Source of the DNA: Candidatus Dadabacteria bacterium
GTDB taxonomy: Bacteria > J088
Assembly: GCA_003695505.1 (NCBI GenBank)
Contig: RFIY01000131.1
Location: forward strand, 1 to 7,851
Length of the DNA stretch: 7,851 nucleotides
Direction of reading: 5' to 3'
The notes under the pieces are model-generated. The model saw nothing but the letters and a program-made list of their open reading frames with translations. It searched no databases and was not told the origin of the DNA. Position numbers and translations under genes: made by a program. Below are positions 7,554-7,851 of the stretch, piece by piece. The first letter of the stretch is position 1. The number at the start of each line of letters is the position of its first letter.

Positions 7554-7559
7554 ATTCTA
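7554..7559 (-). promoter_or_regulatory. Candidate cydA promoter -10 box
   Basis: TAGAAT on the minus strand (5 of 6 to TATAAT) is followed by AGAGCT and then the cydA ATG. The usual distance would put the transcription start at or next to the A of the ATG, predicting a leaderless message. The -35 position at 17 bp spacing is CTGCCC (7582-7577), only 3 of 6 to consensus, so an activator may be needed or the call may be wrong. Confidence 0.4.
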
Positions 7560-7564
7560 CCCGC

Positions 7565-7580
7565 GCCCGCAGCGCCGGGC
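7565..7580. repeat. Dyad in the spacer of the candidate cydA promoter
   Basis: GCCCG (7565-7569) and CGGGC (7576-7580) form a 5-bp inverted repeat around a 6-nt centre. It lies between the candidate -10 and -35 positions of cydA, where a bound repressor would block RNA polymerase. In GC-rich DNA a dyad this short can arise by chance, so the operator role is a guess. Confidence 0.3.
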
Positions 7581-7583
7581 AGT

Positions 7584-7628
7584 CTTTCGTTGCGATTCCG
7601 TTTCCGAAAAAACGAAAGCCCCGGAATC
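7584..7628. repeat. Two interleaved inverted repeats upstream of cydA
   Basis: CTTTCGTT (7584-7591) is a perfect inverted repeat of AACGAAAG (7611-7618). GATTCCG (7594-7600) is a perfect inverted repeat of CGGAATC (7622-7628). The two pairs interlock (A-B-A'-B'), which is the order of a pseudoknot or of two mutually exclusive hairpins. In RNA both stems could form with loops of 2, 10 and 3 nt, although the 3-nt loop is tight for an 8-bp stem. The block starts 37 bp upstream of the cydA ATG. No fitting terminator T-run was found. Confidence 0.55.
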
Positions 7629-7824
7629 TTGCCGCGTCGTCACGCTGCTTCCGGAGCTTCCTCTGCGCACGGACTGGACGCTGCACGCAGAGCGCCGACT
7701 CTCAGCGGACGCCGATTCTATCGCGGACTCGCCACCTCCTGCAGAACTCCACGCCTCCACGGCAAAGTCCGTCGCCAGGGACGCACCCCGTGCGGCGCTT
7801 CCTGCTTCGCCACAGAAACCCCGC

Positions 7825-7839
7825 TCTGCGACTCGCAGA
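7825..7839. repeat. Short palindrome near the right edge
   Basis: TCTGCG (7825-7830), centre ACT, CGCAGA (7834-7839) is a perfect 6-bp inverted repeat with a 3-nt loop. On the plus strand an A-run follows, on the minus strand a T-run precedes it, so neither orientation gives an intrinsic terminator. It could be a protein-binding site or a small RNA hairpin. Confidence 0.35.
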
Positions 7840-7851
7840 AAACACCACACG

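Larger units (their letters stand above)
7560..7851. other. Region upstream of cydA without a recognised gene
   Basis: This is about 290 bp at the window edge. The plus strand is C-rich (about 40% C, 26% G, 19% A, 16% T) and contains no stop triplet in any of its three frames and no ATG. On the minus strand one frame is open from the edge to TAG at 7559-7557, but its product is a Ser/Arg/Gly/Ala-rich low-complexity sequence with less codon bias than cydA, and I recognise nothing in it. It could be the 3' end of an upstream minus-strand gene, or non-coding regulatory DNA. No FNR-like TTGAT-N4-ATCAA site was found. Confidence 0.4.

Noticed and set aside
7606-7625. Intrinsic terminator on the minus strand using the TTTTTT at 7612-7607
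   Set aside because: No GC-rich hairpin lies directly before the T-run on that strand; the nearby repeats surround the T-run instead.
7557-7850. A 97-residue minus-strand frame starting at GTG near the window edge
   Set aside because: Low-complexity Ser/Arg/Gly-rich product, no family resemblance, weaker codon bias than cydA and no ribosome-binding site in view. It stays possible only as the tail of a gene beyond the edge.
1-7851. tRNA, rRNA, CRISPR, insertion sequence or phage genes
   Set aside because: No cloverleaf-like sequence, regular repeat-spacer pattern, transposase motif or terminal inverted repeat with target duplication was seen on either strand.

Overview
The window reads as chromosomal core DNA from a GC-rich Gram-negative bacterium, most likely a (gamma)proteobacterium. 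The evidence is an AsmA-like envelope protein, two proteins with lipoprotein signal peptides and Ala at C+1 or Gly at C+1 (outer-membrane type), a YhcC-type radical SAM protein and a quinol-oxidising cytochrome bd operon. The exact lineage cannot be set from sequence reading alone. There are no transposases, integrases, CRISPR arrays, rRNAs or tRNAs, and I see no convincing sign of recent transfer.

Layout from left to right: (1) positions 2-2815, plus strand: the 3' part of a large AsmA-like gene whose start lies left of the window. (2) 2888-3712, minus strand: an M48 metalloprotease lipoprotein, convergent with the AsmA-like gene. (3) 3713-3801: a short divergent promoter region with a GC-rich hairpin. 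(4) 3802-4740, plus strand: yhcC-like radical SAM gene. (5) 4749-5180, minus strand: a small four-cysteine lipoprotein of unknown function. It starts at GTG, has its own promoter, and ends only 8 bp from the yhcC stop. (6) 5261-7547, minus strand: cydA-cydB, overlapping by 8 bp, encoding a bd-type quinol oxidase of the short Q-loop kind. (7) 7548-7851: a region with no recognised gene. It holds the likely cydA promoter, a dyad, a pair of interleaved inverted repeats and a further palindrome.

Functionally, the left genes concern the cell envelope: AsmA-like proteins are linked to lipid/outer-membrane homeostasis, and M48 lipoproteins to envelope protein quality control. The right operon is respiratory: CydAB oxidises quinol and reduces O2 to water. 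Nothing shows that these genes form one system. I found no clear new multi-gene system. The most interesting signals are the structured region upstream of cydA (a -10 box that predicts a leaderless mRNA, with interleaved inverted repeats), the variant spacing of glutamates in CydA, and the orphan cysteine-rich lipoprotein.
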